Origin: Prevotellaceae bacterium UBA6858
GTDB lineage: Bacteria; Bacteroidota; Bacteroidia; Bacteroidales; Bacteroidaceae
Length of the DNA: 64,000 bases
Reading direction: 5' to 3'
Assembly (NCBI GenBank): GCA_002451695.1
Contig: DKDC01000017.1
Span: forward strand, 46,930-110,929
The position numbers were made by a program, and so were the translations under genes. A model generated the notes under the pieces. The model was not told the DNA's origin and did no database searches. It saw nothing but the letters and a program-made list of their open reading frames with translations. Positions within the stretch are counted from its first letter, which is position 1, and each line of letters starts with the position of its first letter. This document shows, piece by piece, positions 33,638 through 42,719 of this stretch.

Positions 33638-33750
33638 TGTACACCGGTGCATGGTTAAAGGTGGAAATGCGGCTGTCTTGACTGCATATTAAAACTGCGT
33701 AATCCAGCCCTGGCTTTCCATGGACTTGTTAGAACTCGCATATATTGTGA

Positions 33751-33766
33751 TAATTTTGTAATTTTG
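33751..33766 (+). promoter_or_regulatory. Two back-to-back -7 boxes for the AspT/YidE-type gene
   Basis: TAATTTTG occurs twice in direct succession, eight bases apart. Confidence 0.55.
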
Positions 33767-33850
33767 CAGCCGTTTGTGCGGCGGTGGTGCGTTTTGTGCA
33801 GCCGTGGCGCATACATTTACGACACAGGAATACAGATTTGCTTTTTCGTG

Positions 33851-35515
33851 ATGGGATGGCTGGAACAGCTTTTTAGCATTCACTCCTCGGTTCAGACGGT
33901 TGTGATAATTTCCCTTATCGTGGCTGTGGGGCTGGCTTTGGGAAAAGTCCGCGTAAGGGGCGTATCCCTTGGGATAGCCTTTGTTTTTTTCATCGGAATA
34001 CTTGCCGGACACGTGGGGCTGGACATTGACCCGCGTGTGCTCGACTATGCCGAAACATCCGGGCTTGCCCTGTTTGTTTACACGCTCGGATTGCACGTGG
34101 GACCGAACTTCTTCGGCTCGCTAAGGCACGAGGGGATTGCGCTTAACCTTTGGGGACTTGGCGTTATTGCTGCGGGAACGATGCTTGCGCTTGTGCTTGT
34201 GCCGCTTGCAGGAGTAAGGCTGCCCGACATGGTGGGAATACTCTGCGGCGCAACAACAAACACGCCCGCGCTCGGTGCGGCAAACCAGGCGTTGGAGCAT
34301 TTGGGCGTTTCGGGCAAGAGCCTCGCGCTGGCAACGGCGGTAACTTACCCTCTCGGCGTGGTGGGCGTGATTTTAGCCATGATACTGCTGCGCAAGTTCT
34401 TTGTGCGTCCCGGCGACCTCGAAGTGAAGCCGCTCACGGAGGACAACCACACTTACATAGCCGAGCTGGAGATAATAAACCCAGCCATAGAGGGCAAAAC
34501 CATCGTACAGGTGGTGCAGATGACCCATCGCAAGTTCATAATATCGAGGCTTTGGCGCGGCAAGGAGGTGATTGTGCCCAAAGCCGACACGGTGCTGAAG
34601 GTCGCCGACAAGATGCTCGTTGTAACCACACGCGAGGACGAGCGGGCAATGGAGCTTTTGTTCGGGAAAAGGGTGGAGACCGACTGGAACAAGGACAAGA
34701 TTGACTGGAACGCAATAGATGCGGACGTGGAAAGCCGCACACTTGTGGTTACGCGCACGGCATTGAACGGAAAAGTGCTGGGACAGCTGCAGCTGCGCAA
34801 CACTTACAATGTGAACGTAAGCCGCATAACACGCGGGGACATAAAGCTGCTCGCCACCGACGACCTGCGCCTGCAATACGGCGACCGCGTTACGGTTGTC
34901 GGGCGGCACGACGCGGTGAACAACGTGGAACAGTTTTTCGGCAACTCGGTAAAGACGCTTAACGAGCCAAACATAGGCAGCATATTTCTCGGCATAGTTC
35001 TCGGGCTTGCGCTTGGCACAGTCCCAATAAGCATTCCCGGCATGGACACACCCGTACGTCTCGGCGTGGCGGGCGGTCCTATAATAATGGGAATACTTGT
35101 GGGCGCACTCGGACCTAAGCTGCATTTTATTTCCTACACCACGCGCAGCGCGTCGCTCATGCTGCGCAAGCTCGGACTGTCGGTATATCTCGCCTGCTTG
35201 GGACTTGATGCGGGAAAAGGCTTCTTCGCCACCGTGGTGCGCCCCGAAGGGGCGATGTGGATTGGGCTTGGCTTGCTGATAACGGTGTTGCCGGTGCTTG
35301 TACTCGGGCTTGTCGCGCTGAAAACAAAACGCTATGATTTCGGAACGGTTTGCGGAATACTTTGCGGCAGCATGGCAAATCCCATGGCCTTGTCATACGC
35401 CAACGACACGCTCAAGGGCGACACGGCAAGCGTGAGCTACGCCTCGGTATATCCTCTAGGAATGTTTGTGAGGGTTGTAATAGCGCAAATGCTTATAATG
35501 ATGTTTGTGCAGTAG
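33851..35515 (+). CDS. AspT/YidE-type transporter with RCK C domains
   Basis: A 554-residue protein with two membrane halves flanking a cytoplasmic middle. The N-terminal half has GLALGKVRVRGVSLGIAFVFFIGILAGH and the C-terminal half repeats the theme (GIVLGLALGTVPISIPGM). Each half has a substrate-site-like motif: CGATTNTPALGAANQAL and CGSMANPMALSYAND. The middle (about 180-365) carries two TrkA-C (RCK_C) domains. The architecture is that of the aspartate:alanine exchanger family; the substrate here is unknown. The start is placed at MGWLEQL, downstream of the promoter boxes. Confidence 0.87.
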   Translation: MGWLEQLFSIHSSVQTVVIISLIVAVGLALGKVRVRGVSLGIAFVFFIGILAGHVGLDIDPRVLDYAETSGLALFVYTLGLHVGPNFFGSLRHEGIALNLWGLGVIAAGTMLALVLVPLAGVRLPDMVGILCGATTNTPALGAANQALEHLGVSGKSLALATAVTYPLGVVGVILAMILLRKFFVRPGDLEVKPLTEDNHTYIAELEIINPAIEGKTIVQVVQMTHRKFIISRLWRGKEVIVPKADTVLKVADKMLVVTTREDERAMELLFGKRVETDWNKDKIDWNAIDADVESRTLVVTRTALNGKVLGQLQLRNTYNVNVSRITRGDIKLLATDDLRLQYGDRVTVVGRHDAVNNVEQFFGNSVKTLNEPNIGSIFLGIVLGLALGTVPISIPGMDTPVRLGVAGGPIIMGILVGALGPKLHFISYTTRSASLMLRKLGLSVYLACLGLDAGKGFFATVVRPEGAMWIGLGLLITVLPVLVLGLVALKTKRYDFGTVCGILCGSMANPMALSYANDTLKGDTASVSYASVYPLGMFVRVVIAQMLIMMFVQ

Positions 35516-35554
35516 GCATTTGCGTCAAAGCCCAAGCCACGCGGAAAAAACAAT

Positions 35555-35590
35555 CCCCGCCTTTCGTTACGAAAGGCGGGGAGCGCTTTT
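35555..35590. terminator. Terminator between transporter and DXS-like gene
   Basis: CCCCGCCTTTCG, TTA, CGAAAGGCGGGG, followed by GCGCTTTT and preceded by AAAAAA; lies between convergent genes. Confidence 0.8.
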
Positions 35591-35626
35591 AATATTTCCA
35601 GACTGTATGAAGGTTTTTTGCGGTGG

Positions 35627-37369
35627 TCAGTCTTCCACAATCTGTTCGGCGGTAAGGCGGTTGCTTTTCAGGAAACCGGCATAGTCGAAACGGTCAACGA
35701 ACTCCTTGCGCGCGCCATAGCAGCGCACTTTCATGGAAGTGTTGCCGTAGAAGCGGGCGATTTTCCCGCCCCATCCGCCGTCCAACTGTCCGTCCTCGAG
35801 GGTTATCACGGTATGGTGTCCGTTTTGCAGGCTTTGCAGCAGCGCGGTGTCAAGACCTGTTATGAAGCGCGGGTTGATTACGGTTGCGTCGATGCCTTTC
35901 TCCTTGTATTTCTCCGCCACCTTTTGCGCGAGCGCATAGTAGCCGCCAAGTCCGAGTATGGCGATTTCGCCGCCCTTGTGCGTAATCTGGTAGCGGTTGA
36001 GGGTGCCGTAGCTTTCCTCTGCAACGGTGTCGTTGGAGGCTTCGAGCGGAACGTTCGGCACTCGTATTGCCACAGGATGCTCCGCCTGATGGATTGACCA
36101 GCGGAGCATTGCGTCGTATTCAGCCTTGCAGGTGGGGGCGAGGTAAACCATGTTGGGGATGTTGCACAGCAGCGTGATGTCGTAGAAACCGAGGTGGGTT
36201 ACGTCGTTCAAGCCTGTGATTGTGCCGCCGAACACTATTATCGTTGCGGGGTTGTTGTTGATGCACAGGTCTTGCGACAACTGGTCGTAGGTGCGCTGTA
36301 TGAACGAGCTGTGAACCCCGAACACGGGTTTTGCGCCGCGCTTTGCCAGCGCGCTCGACATTGCCACCGCCGTTTCCTCGGCAATGCCCACGTCAACAAA
36401 CTGTTTGCCCGCCTTTTTGCGCATATCCGGATTCCAGCCCCATATTCCCGGCGTGCCTGCGGTGAGAGCCACAACAGCCGGGTCTTTCTGCATTTCGTCA
36501 AGAAGCAGTTGCGCGGTGTGTGTTCCGAAATCCGGACCGGACTGGTACTCCTTTTTCGTTTCGCCGGTCTCCATAACGAACGGGAAGCCCCAATGGAAGC
36601 GCTCCTTTTGCTCTTCGGCAAAGCGGTAGCCCTTGCCTTTTAAGGTGTTGATGTGCACTACGACAGGGCGGGTGGTGTTTTTCACCTTTTGGAATGCTGC
36701 CACGAGAGCCTTTACGCTGTTGCCCTCGCCCACATACACATAGTCCAGCCCCATAGCCTTGAACAGGTTGCACTGCGCCCCGCCGTCGGTTTCGCGCAGC
36801 AGTTGCAGGTTCTTGTACAGTCCGCCGTGATTTTCCGCAATCGACATTTGGTTGTCGTTTACCACGATGATTATGTTCGTGTTTAGCTCCGCAGCCATGT
36901 CAAGCCCCTCAAGAGCCTCGCCGCCGCTCAGCGAACCGTCGCCGATGATTGCTATCACGTTTTCTGTGCCGCCTTTCAGGTCGCGCCCCTTGGCAAGGCC
37001 GCAGGCAAGGCTCACCGATGTGGACGTGTGTCCCACTACAAACTGGTCGTGCTCGCTTTCCGACGGCTCGGTGTAGCCCGAAACCTCGTCGTATTCCGCA
37101 GGGTTGAGGAATGCGTTCTTTCGTCCTGTGAGCATTTTGTGGGCATAGCTTTGGTGGCTCACGTCGAACACCATTTTGTCAATGGGCGAGTTGAACACAT
37201 AGTGCAGGGCGACTGTCGCCTCCACCATGCCCAGGTTCGGGCCTATGTGGCCGCCGTGGTCGGAGAGTTTTTGCAGCAGGTGGCTGCGCACTTCGCCGGC
37301 CAGAGCGTCAAGCTTGTCAATGCCGAGAGCCTTGACATCGGCCGGGGAGTTGATTTTTTCCAAATACAT
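35627..37369 (-). CDS. DXS-like thiamine-diphosphate enzyme (divergent active site)
   Basis: A 580-residue protein aligned along its whole length with 1-deoxy-D-xylulose-5-phosphate synthase. Retained features are H41 (GGHIGPNLG), H72 (DVSHQSYAHKMLTGR), the ThDP motif GDGSLSGGEALEGL (143-156) to N171, H259 (RFHWG), and E331 in DVGIAEE. Changed features are the canonical DRAG-GxDGxTH segment, which reads FGGTITGLNDVTH, and the canonical RYPRG, which reads RVPNV. A loop after the ThDP site is also about 30-40 residues shorter than in E. coli. By recalled E. coli numbering, R420, D427 and R478 (acceptor phosphate binding) are lost. It may be a DXS paralogue with another acceptor. Other databases would probably call it dxs. 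Confidence 0.75.
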   Translation of the reverse strand: MYLEKINSPADVKALGIDKLDALAGEVRSHLLQKLSDHGGHIGPNLGMVEATVALHYVFNSPIDKMVFDVSHQSYAHKMLTGRKNAFLNPAEYDEVSGYTEPSESEHDQFVVGHTSTSVSLACGLAKGRDLKGGTENVIAIIGDGSLSGGEALEGLDMAAELNTNIIIVVNDNQMSIAENHGGLYKNLQLLRETDGGAQCNLFKAMGLDYVYVGEGNSVKALVAAFQKVKNTTRPVVVHINTLKGKGYRFAEEQKERFHWGFPFVMETGETKKEYQSGPDFGTHTAQLLLDEMQKDPAVVALTAGTPGIWGWNPDMRKKAGKQFVDVGIAEETAVAMSSALAKRGAKPVFGVHSSFIQRTYDQLSQDLCINNNPATIIVFGGTITGLNDVTHLGFYDITLLCNIPNMVYLAPTCKAEYDAMLRWSIHQAEHPVAIRVPNVPLEASNDTVAEESYGTLNRYQITHKGGEIAILGLGGYYALAQKVAEKYKEKGIDATVINPRFITGLDTALLQSLQNGHHTVITLEDGQLDGGWGGKIARFYGNTSMKVRCYGARKEFVDRFDYAGFLKSNRLTAEQIVED

Positions 37370-37403
37370 AATGCTTGTGTTTGATTTTATATTTTCTACG
37401 GTG

Positions 37404-37411
37404 CAAAATTA
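37404..37411 (-). promoter_or_regulatory. -7 box for the DXS-like gene
   Basis: TAATTTTG on the minus strand, 34 bases before the start. Confidence 0.6.
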
Positions 37412-37512
37412 CAAAAAGCGTAACGTGCGCAAACTACCCGAATTTAGGGACAAATAAACATTATTACGCTTTTATGCCCATTTGCGCACCGCATCCCGAA
37501 TACCCCTAAAAC

Positions 37513-37593
37513 CACATAGGATATAAGAAAAACTACATGGGACGTAGGAAAAATTACGTCTGATATAATTCAAACTACATCGGACCTTTTTTT
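37513..37593 (+). repeat. Composite intergenic repeat, copy 8 (array only)
   Basis: Array cores begin at 37513, 37534, 37555 and 37576, followed by T7. No palindromic-arm module is present. The right flank (TTTTCAAACCCCTGAAAAGCAACAACTTATAAAG) follows the family pattern. The rest of this 415-base gap holds the DXS-like promoter and a terminator. Confidence 0.88.
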
Positions 37594-37720
37594 GCCATTT
37601 TCAAACCCCTGAAAAGCAACAACTTATAAAGTTATATCGTAAATGGGACAATGCCGTGAAAATCAAAGGCTTGTGGCAGGAATGGCGCATTGGCGGATTT
37701 CATGTTTTAGGGATAATGAA

Positions 37721-37753
37721 AACGGCTTGCGGACAGTCTGCCTGCAAGCCGTT
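37721..37753 (-). terminator. Terminator after the 700-residue lipoprotein gene
   Basis: AACGGCTTGC ... GCAAGCCGTT around a 13-base loop; the minus strand continues with TTTTC. Confidence 0.7.
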
Positions 37754-37784
37754 CGTTGCATTTTTATTGTGAAACCGCCGCTTA

Positions 37785-39887
37785 TTACTTTATGTATGCC
37801 TTGAAGCCGTATATGTGATATACGTTCGAACCATAGTTGTCCTTTTTCAAGGGTTGGAATCCTATTTTGTTCATTCCGCCGGTTTTTGAGCCGTTTGACC
37901 ACAGTTCCATTTCTATGTAGCGGTCGGTGTTGTCGGTAACGCTGTCCTCGCGAAATTCAAGAATAAAGTTGTCGCCCATTTGGCCGTCATATATTTTCTT
38001 GTCGTAGCGTTGGGATTTCTGCCCGAAGTCATTGACGTTGTATGACAGGCAGTTTTTGTCCCATCCGCCTCCCGATTGCCTTACAACCACCGAGTCTATG
38101 AACAGGCAGCCGCGCAGCTTGAAATCGCAGTAGTTCACGCTCATTTTGATGTCAACAGCCGTGTAGTCGTAGCTTTGTGAGAAATCGTTCCATTTGCGTA
38201 CGGTTGTTGTTTTCCCCGTATTGTTGGTGCCGCTGTATTCTGCGTTTGTGAACTCCAGTTCCGGCTTTTGTATGTAGGCGGGCGCGAAAGGTTCCGCCGC
38301 TCCGTAGGATGTGTATGAACTGGCCAGCAGAAAATCTGCGGAGTATGTGATGTAGGGCGCGATTTCGTAATCCTTGGGCGTTGCCTTCCAGGAGGACGGC
38401 GTAATCAGCAGGTCGTTTTTTGCAAAGCTCATCCATTGTGTGGATTGCGAGGTCATAGTTCCTGTGTTCCCCGTATTGTCCTGTTCTTGCATAAGGGATA
38501 TTTTCCTGTCAATCTCGCCGTTTTTCAGGATAACCACCCCCCAGTCGCGTATCATTGTTATGTTTGCGTTGCCGTCGCGCTTGCATTCGGCGTTGAACTT
38601 CAGGGAGTACGACATTGTGTTGTCGGAGAAAAACGCGCCGTCAAGCGTGTAGTTGTATTCGACATCGGCTTTGGCATAGGGAACAGTCTCGCCGTAGCGT
38701 ATGTAGTTGCGGCTTTTCTTCATTGACGGCTTTAAGGAAAGGTCAAGGTCTGCCATGAGGAATGGGCGTATGATTGCCCCATTTTTGCCGTCAACGTAGA
38801 TTATGAAGCTGTATTCAAGGTCGTCTTTCTCGTAAAGGGCATCTTTTGTCTTTATGAGGATTTCGCCCGAGCGTGTGTCGCAATGATTGTACTTGGGCAG
38901 ATCTCCCTCCCGCGACAATACGCCGCAGTAAACGTTGTTCTCTACGGAAACCCTCTTTTCGCTTCCGTCTGCCGACACGATGATTTCATAGTGTGTGGCG
39001 GGCAGCGTTTTTGTGTTGCGGATTGCCACGGAGACTTCAACCGCGCCGTCTGTGCGCTCCTTTATGCCTGTAATTTCAGGCATTGCCATGCCGTAGAATA
39101 CGCTATGTTGCAGTTCTGTAAGTTCATCGTATTCGTCGGCAAGCATTTTCACCGCTGTGCCAAGTATTTCGCCGCCTTTTACCTGCGAAATGCCGGTTGC
39201 GAAGATGTTTGCCCCGAGTTGAAACCATTTCTCGTCTCTTGCCAATTTATCTGTCTTGTCAAGGTAACCGAAAGCTTCTTTGAGAGGTTTGAACACTTTG
39301 CTTCCCCATTTCTCCTCGGCGTATTTGTCTGCAAACTCAATGAACATATCAATAAGTTTTCCTTTGTCAAGTCCGCCTGCAATTCCGCCTACAACGTTGC
39401 CAAGTGCCTTTGTGTTGCGTTCGGAAGATGCTTTTGAGGCGATGCCTTCTTCCGCCTTAATCTCCGCAAGCTTGATTTCGTCTTTGCCGGTGGCTTTGCT
39501 CAGATACAGCTTTCCGTCTTTCTCGCACACGGTCGCCAAATTTCCGGGATGTCCGAAAGCCACAACGTTTCCGTCCTCGTCATATTCAATGAGAACTCCT
39601 TTTGATTGCTCCGACTTTGTGTCGTTCATATAATAGAGCGCGGTGCCTTGCGAATAGTTTGCGTGCGCCATAATGAACCTGCCGTTGTAATACATTCCCT
39701 CGTCCCAGCCGTTGGCTGTGTCTTGAACAGCGTAGTATGTGTTTTTGGCAAAGCGGCTGTCGTCAACTACAGTTCCGCCTTTTTCTGGCTCGGAATTGGA
39801 GTCGCCGCAAGATGTCAGCGCACCCAGTGCTGCCGCAAATATTATGGTGAACAGCACGCCTAATTTGGAAGTGAACAGCTTTTTCAT
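37785..39887 (-). CDS. Large hypothetical lipoprotein
   Basis: A 700-residue lipoprotein (lipobox LTSC, Cys27) that I cannot assign. Residues ~40-120 describe a beta-rich part with YYNGRFIMAHANYSQGTALYY-like strands, resembling one or two blades of a propeller. Residues ~150-260 are helical (GGIAGGLDKGKLIDMFIEFADKYAEEKW). From ~270 onwards the sequence reads as several immunoglobulin-like or jelly-roll beta domains (EITGIKERTDGAVEVSVAIRNTK ... VMDLDLSLKP-like segments). It is probably exposed on the cell surface or in the periplasm. No SusC/D or other partner gene is adjacent; fmt lies immediately upstream. Confidence 0.75.
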   Translation of the reverse strand: MKKLFTSKLGVLFTIIFAAALGALTSCGDSNSEPEKGGTVVDDSRFAKNTYYAVQDTANGWDEGMYYNGRFIMAHANYSQGTALYYMNDTKSEQSKGVLIEYDEDGNVVAFGHPGNLATVCEKDGKLYLSKATGKDEIKLAEIKAEEGIASKASSERNTKALGNVVGGIAGGLDKGKLIDMFIEFADKYAEEKWGSKVFKPLKEAFGYLDKTDKLARDEKWFQLGANIFATGISQVKGGEILGTAVKMLADEYDELTELQHSVFYGMAMPEITGIKERTDGAVEVSVAIRNTKTLPATHYEIIVSADGSEKRVSVENNVYCGVLSREGDLPKYNHCDTRSGEILIKTKDALYEKDDLEYSFIIYVDGKNGAIIRPFLMADLDLSLKPSMKKSRNYIRYGETVPYAKADVEYNYTLDGAFFSDNTMSYSLKFNAECKRDGNANITMIRDWGVVILKNGEIDRKISLMQEQDNTGNTGTMTSQSTQWMSFAKNDLLITPSSWKATPKDYEIAPYITYSADFLLASSYTSYGAAEPFAPAYIQKPELEFTNAEYSGTNNTGKTTTVRKWNDFSQSYDYTAVDIKMSVNYCDFKLRGCLFIDSVVVRQSGGGWDKNCLSYNVNDFGQKSQRYDKKIYDGQMGDNFILEFREDSVTDNTDRYIEMELWSNGSKTGGMNKIGFQPLKKDNYGSNVYHIYGFKAYIK

Positions 39888-39926
39888 GATTAATGGCTTT
39901 ATAGGTGGGTAATGTTGTTGTGGAAG

Positions 39927-40898
39927 TTACGAAAGTTTAAGGTCTTCGGGCGAGTGGAAGCCGTTGAGGAACACGTTTGCCGCCATGCGCTTCTTGCCGG
40001 AGAGCTGAAGTTCCAGAATGTCTATGTATCCGCCTTTTGCGGCAATGTACAGGTGCTTTTTGTTCTCCGGCACCACAAACGTTCCGGCGGCTTGCGCGGG
40101 CTGTTTGTCAACAAGGCGTGCGCCGTATATCTTCATTGTGTATCTCGTGCCTTGGTGTTCCACTTCCGTCCATGCGGTGGGGTGGGGCGCAAGCCCGCGT
40201 ATGAAGTTGTGTATCTCTGCTGCGCTTTTGTCCCAGTCTATTTTGCAGGTCTCCGTGAATATCTTCGGTGCGGGGCGAAGCTCTCCCTCCGTGCTTATTT
40301 CTGATTGCGGTACGCTTTTCACGTCTCCGGCGATAACCGCGTCCACTGTTTTGAGCAGCATTCCAGCTCCCGTTGTCATCAGCCTGTCGTAAAGTTCTCC
40401 GGCAGTGTCTTCCGGGCCTATCTCCACGCTTTGCTGCATTGCTATGTTGCCGGTGTCGATGTCGTGGCGCAGGAAGAATGTGGTAACTCCGCTTTTTGTG
40501 TCGCCGTTTATCACCGCCCAGTTTATTGGGGCTGCGCCGCGATATTGCGGCAGCAGCGACGCGTGCAGGTTTATTGTGCCGTATTTGGGCATTGCCCACA
40601 CTATTTCGGGCAGCATACGGAATGCCACGACTATCTGCAGGTCGGCGTTTAGCGCACGAAGCTCGTTGACAAACTTGTCGTCTTTCAGTTTCTCAGGCTG
40701 CAGGAGCGGCAGGTTCTGCGAAAGGGCGTATTCCTTCACGGCTGAGGGAACGAGCGTGTTGCGATGCCTGCCCACGGGTTTGTCAACGGCTGTAACCACG
40801 CCCACAATGTTGTATCCGCCCTCAACAAGAGCTTTGAGCGACTCCACCGCAAATTCGGGAGTTCCCATGAAAACAATGCGCAAATCTTTCTTGTCCAT
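39927..40898 (-). CDS. fmt: Methionyl-tRNA formyltransferase
   Basis: Formylates initiator Met-tRNA with 10-formyl-THF. A 323-residue protein with the N-terminal Rossmann domain (RIVFMGTPEFAV), the catalytic segment LHASLLPQYRGAAPINWAVINGD followed by FFLRHDIDTGNI, and a C-terminal OB-fold domain. It lies 18 bases downstream of the chloride channel gene in a long minus-strand cluster. Confidence 0.95.
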   Translation of the reverse strand: MDKKDLRIVFMGTPEFAVESLKALVEGGYNIVGVVTAVDKPVGRHRNTLVPSAVKEYALSQNLPLLQPEKLKDDKFVNELRALNADLQIVVAFRMLPEIVWAMPKYGTINLHASLLPQYRGAAPINWAVINGDTKSGVTTFFLRHDIDTGNIAMQQSVEIGPEDTAGELYDRLMTTGAGMLLKTVDAVIAGDVKSVPQSEISTEGELRPAPKIFTETCKIDWDKSAAEIHNFIRGLAPHPTAWTEVEHQGTRYTMKIYGARLVDKQPAQAAGTFVVPENKKHLYIAAKGGYIDILELQLSGKKRMAANVFLNGFHSPEDLKLS

Positions 40899-40916
40899 AA
40901 AAACTGTTTTATAGCG

Positions 40917-42716
40917 TTATTCTTCGGAGTAGTCCACCATAACCTGACGGTACATGGCGTACAATTTGGTGCGTGTTATGAAGCCCACATATTCGCCGAG
41001 ACTGTTGACTACGGGAAGTGTGTCGGCGTGGGTTCTTTCCATGGTGTCCATAACTACGGTAACAGGGTCTTCTATGCTTAGCCTTGCCGGCGGCTCTTCC
41101 ATGAGCTGTGCGGCGGTGAACTGGTTGTACAGCTCCTGGCGGAAAAGCACCTTCCTGATTTTGGAAAGGTCTATCACGCCGAGCAGGTGGTTTGAACCGT
41201 CGGTAACGGGGAACACGTTCACTTTTTCGCGGGCTATGAGCAGCACGAGCCTGCCGAGCGTCATGTCGGGCGGCACACGTGTGTCGTGCTTTTCGAGAAT
41301 AGAGTCGAGGCTCATCAGCGTGAGCGCGGCCTTGTCCTTGTGGTGGGTTACGAGCTGCCCTTTTTTTGCAAGGCGTGTGGCGTACACGCTGTTCGGCTCG
41401 AAGATGATTATCACAAGATACGACACAAGAGAAACAATCATCAATGGGGCGAAAAGGAAATATCCGCCTGTTAGTTCGGCAATGAGGAATATGCTCGTGA
41501 GCGGTGCGTGCATCACCGCGCTCATTATACCCGCCATTCCGAGAAGGGCGTAGTTTTTTTCTGGAACGTACACGCCGAGGCTGTGCATATTCCAAAATCT
41601 GGAGAAAAAGAACCCGCTTATGCAGCCAAGGAAAAGGCATGGCGCGAAAATGCCGCCGCAGCCGCCTCCTCCGTTGGTGGCAGACGAGGCAATTGCTTTG
41701 CAGATAATAATAAGTCCGAGGTAGAGCAGCAGTTTTTCAGGGTCGCCGTAAAACAGCGAGTTGTTCATCACGCCTTCCCAGTCTTCCATTCCCTTTCCGT
41801 TGAGCAGCAAAGTTATTGTGCCGTAGCCTTCGCCGTAGAGAGGAGGGAACAGATATATTAGCAGGCTCAGCGTAATTCCGCCGAGAGCCAGCTTGGCGTA
41901 CATTCCCTTAACCTTGTGGAAAACGTCCTCGCACTTGTTCATCATCCGCGTGAAGTAGAGAGATATGAACCCGCAGAAAAGTCCGAGGAGTATTGATGTA
42001 GGCACGCGCTCTATGGTAAAGGCGTTTTCAAGGCTGAAACTGAATTCCGAGCTTGTGCCAGTGAAGATGTACATCGTTACGGTGGCGGTGATGCTTGATA
42101 CGAGCAGCGGGATGAGGGATGCCATCGTGAGGTCTATCATAAGCACTTCGAGCGTGAACAGAACCCCGGCAATCGGGGCTTTGAATATTCCCGCCACCGC
42201 GCCGCTTGCACCTGCGCCGAGCAGCACCATTATGGCTTTGTGGTCGAGCTTGAAAAACTGTCCGAGGTTTGAGCCAATCGCGGAGCCGGTAAGAACAATC
42301 GGGGATTCCGCACCCACGGAACCGCCGAAGCCGATTGTGATGCCGCTGGCGATGAGGCTCGACCAGCAGTTGTGCTTTTTCAAATGGCTTTGCCGGCGCG
42401 AAATGGCGTACAGGATGCGTGTAACGCCGTGGCTGATGTTGTCGCGCACGACATATTTAATGAAAAGGGCAGTGAGGAATATTCCCACAACGGGATAGAC
42501 AAGGAAAAGCCAGTTGGCGTTTGTTATGTCAAAACCTGCGGTAAGCAAAGACTGAATCCACGCGATGAACTTGCGCAGGAAGTATGCGGCGCATGCCGTG
42601 AATATGCCTATGAGAAAACTCAGTACAAGCACAAATTGCTGTTGAGACAGGTGTTTTTCGCGCCAGTTGTCTATTGACTGCGGAAAACGGTTAGTTGTCT
42701 GTGCCTGTGTCTGCAT
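40917..42716 (-). CDS. ClC family chloride channel/transporter with CBS domains
   Basis: A 599-residue protein. The ClC membrane core has the selectivity motifs GGSVGAESP (first helix N-terminus), GAGASGAVAGIFKAPIAGVLFTLE and GGGCGGIFAPCLFLG. Two CBS domains follow (about 455-595; MTLGRLVLLIAREKVNVFPV ... DPVTVVMDTMERTHADTLPVV), which may bind adenine nucleotides. The position expected to hold the proton-pathway glutamate of exchangers is within GAESP. Its stop is 3 bases from the next gene upstream. Confidence 0.92.
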   Translation of the reverse strand: MQTQAQTTNRFPQSIDNWREKHLSQQQFVLVLSFLIGIFTACAAYFLRKFIAWIQSLLTAGFDITNANWLFLVYPVVGIFLTALFIKYVVRDNISHGVTRILYAISRRQSHLKKHNCWSSLIASGITIGFGGSVGAESPIVLTGSAIGSNLGQFFKLDHKAIMVLLGAGASGAVAGIFKAPIAGVLFTLEVLMIDLTMASLIPLLVSSITATVTMYIFTGTSSEFSFSLENAFTIERVPTSILLGLFCGFISLYFTRMMNKCEDVFHKVKGMYAKLALGGITLSLLIYLFPPLYGEGYGTITLLLNGKGMEDWEGVMNNSLFYGDPEKLLLYLGLIIICKAIASSATNGGGGCGGIFAPCLFLGCISGFFFSRFWNMHSLGVYVPEKNYALLGMAGIMSAVMHAPLTSIFLIAELTGGYFLFAPLMIVSLVSYLVIIIFEPNSVYATRLAKKGQLVTHHKDKAALTLMSLDSILEKHDTRVPPDMTLGRLVLLIAREKVNVFPVTDGSNHLLGVIDLSKIRKVLFRQELYNQFTAAQLMEEPPARLSIEDPVTVVMDTMERTHADTLPVVNSLGEYVGFITRTKLYAMYRQVMVDYSEE

Positions 42717-42719
42717 TGT

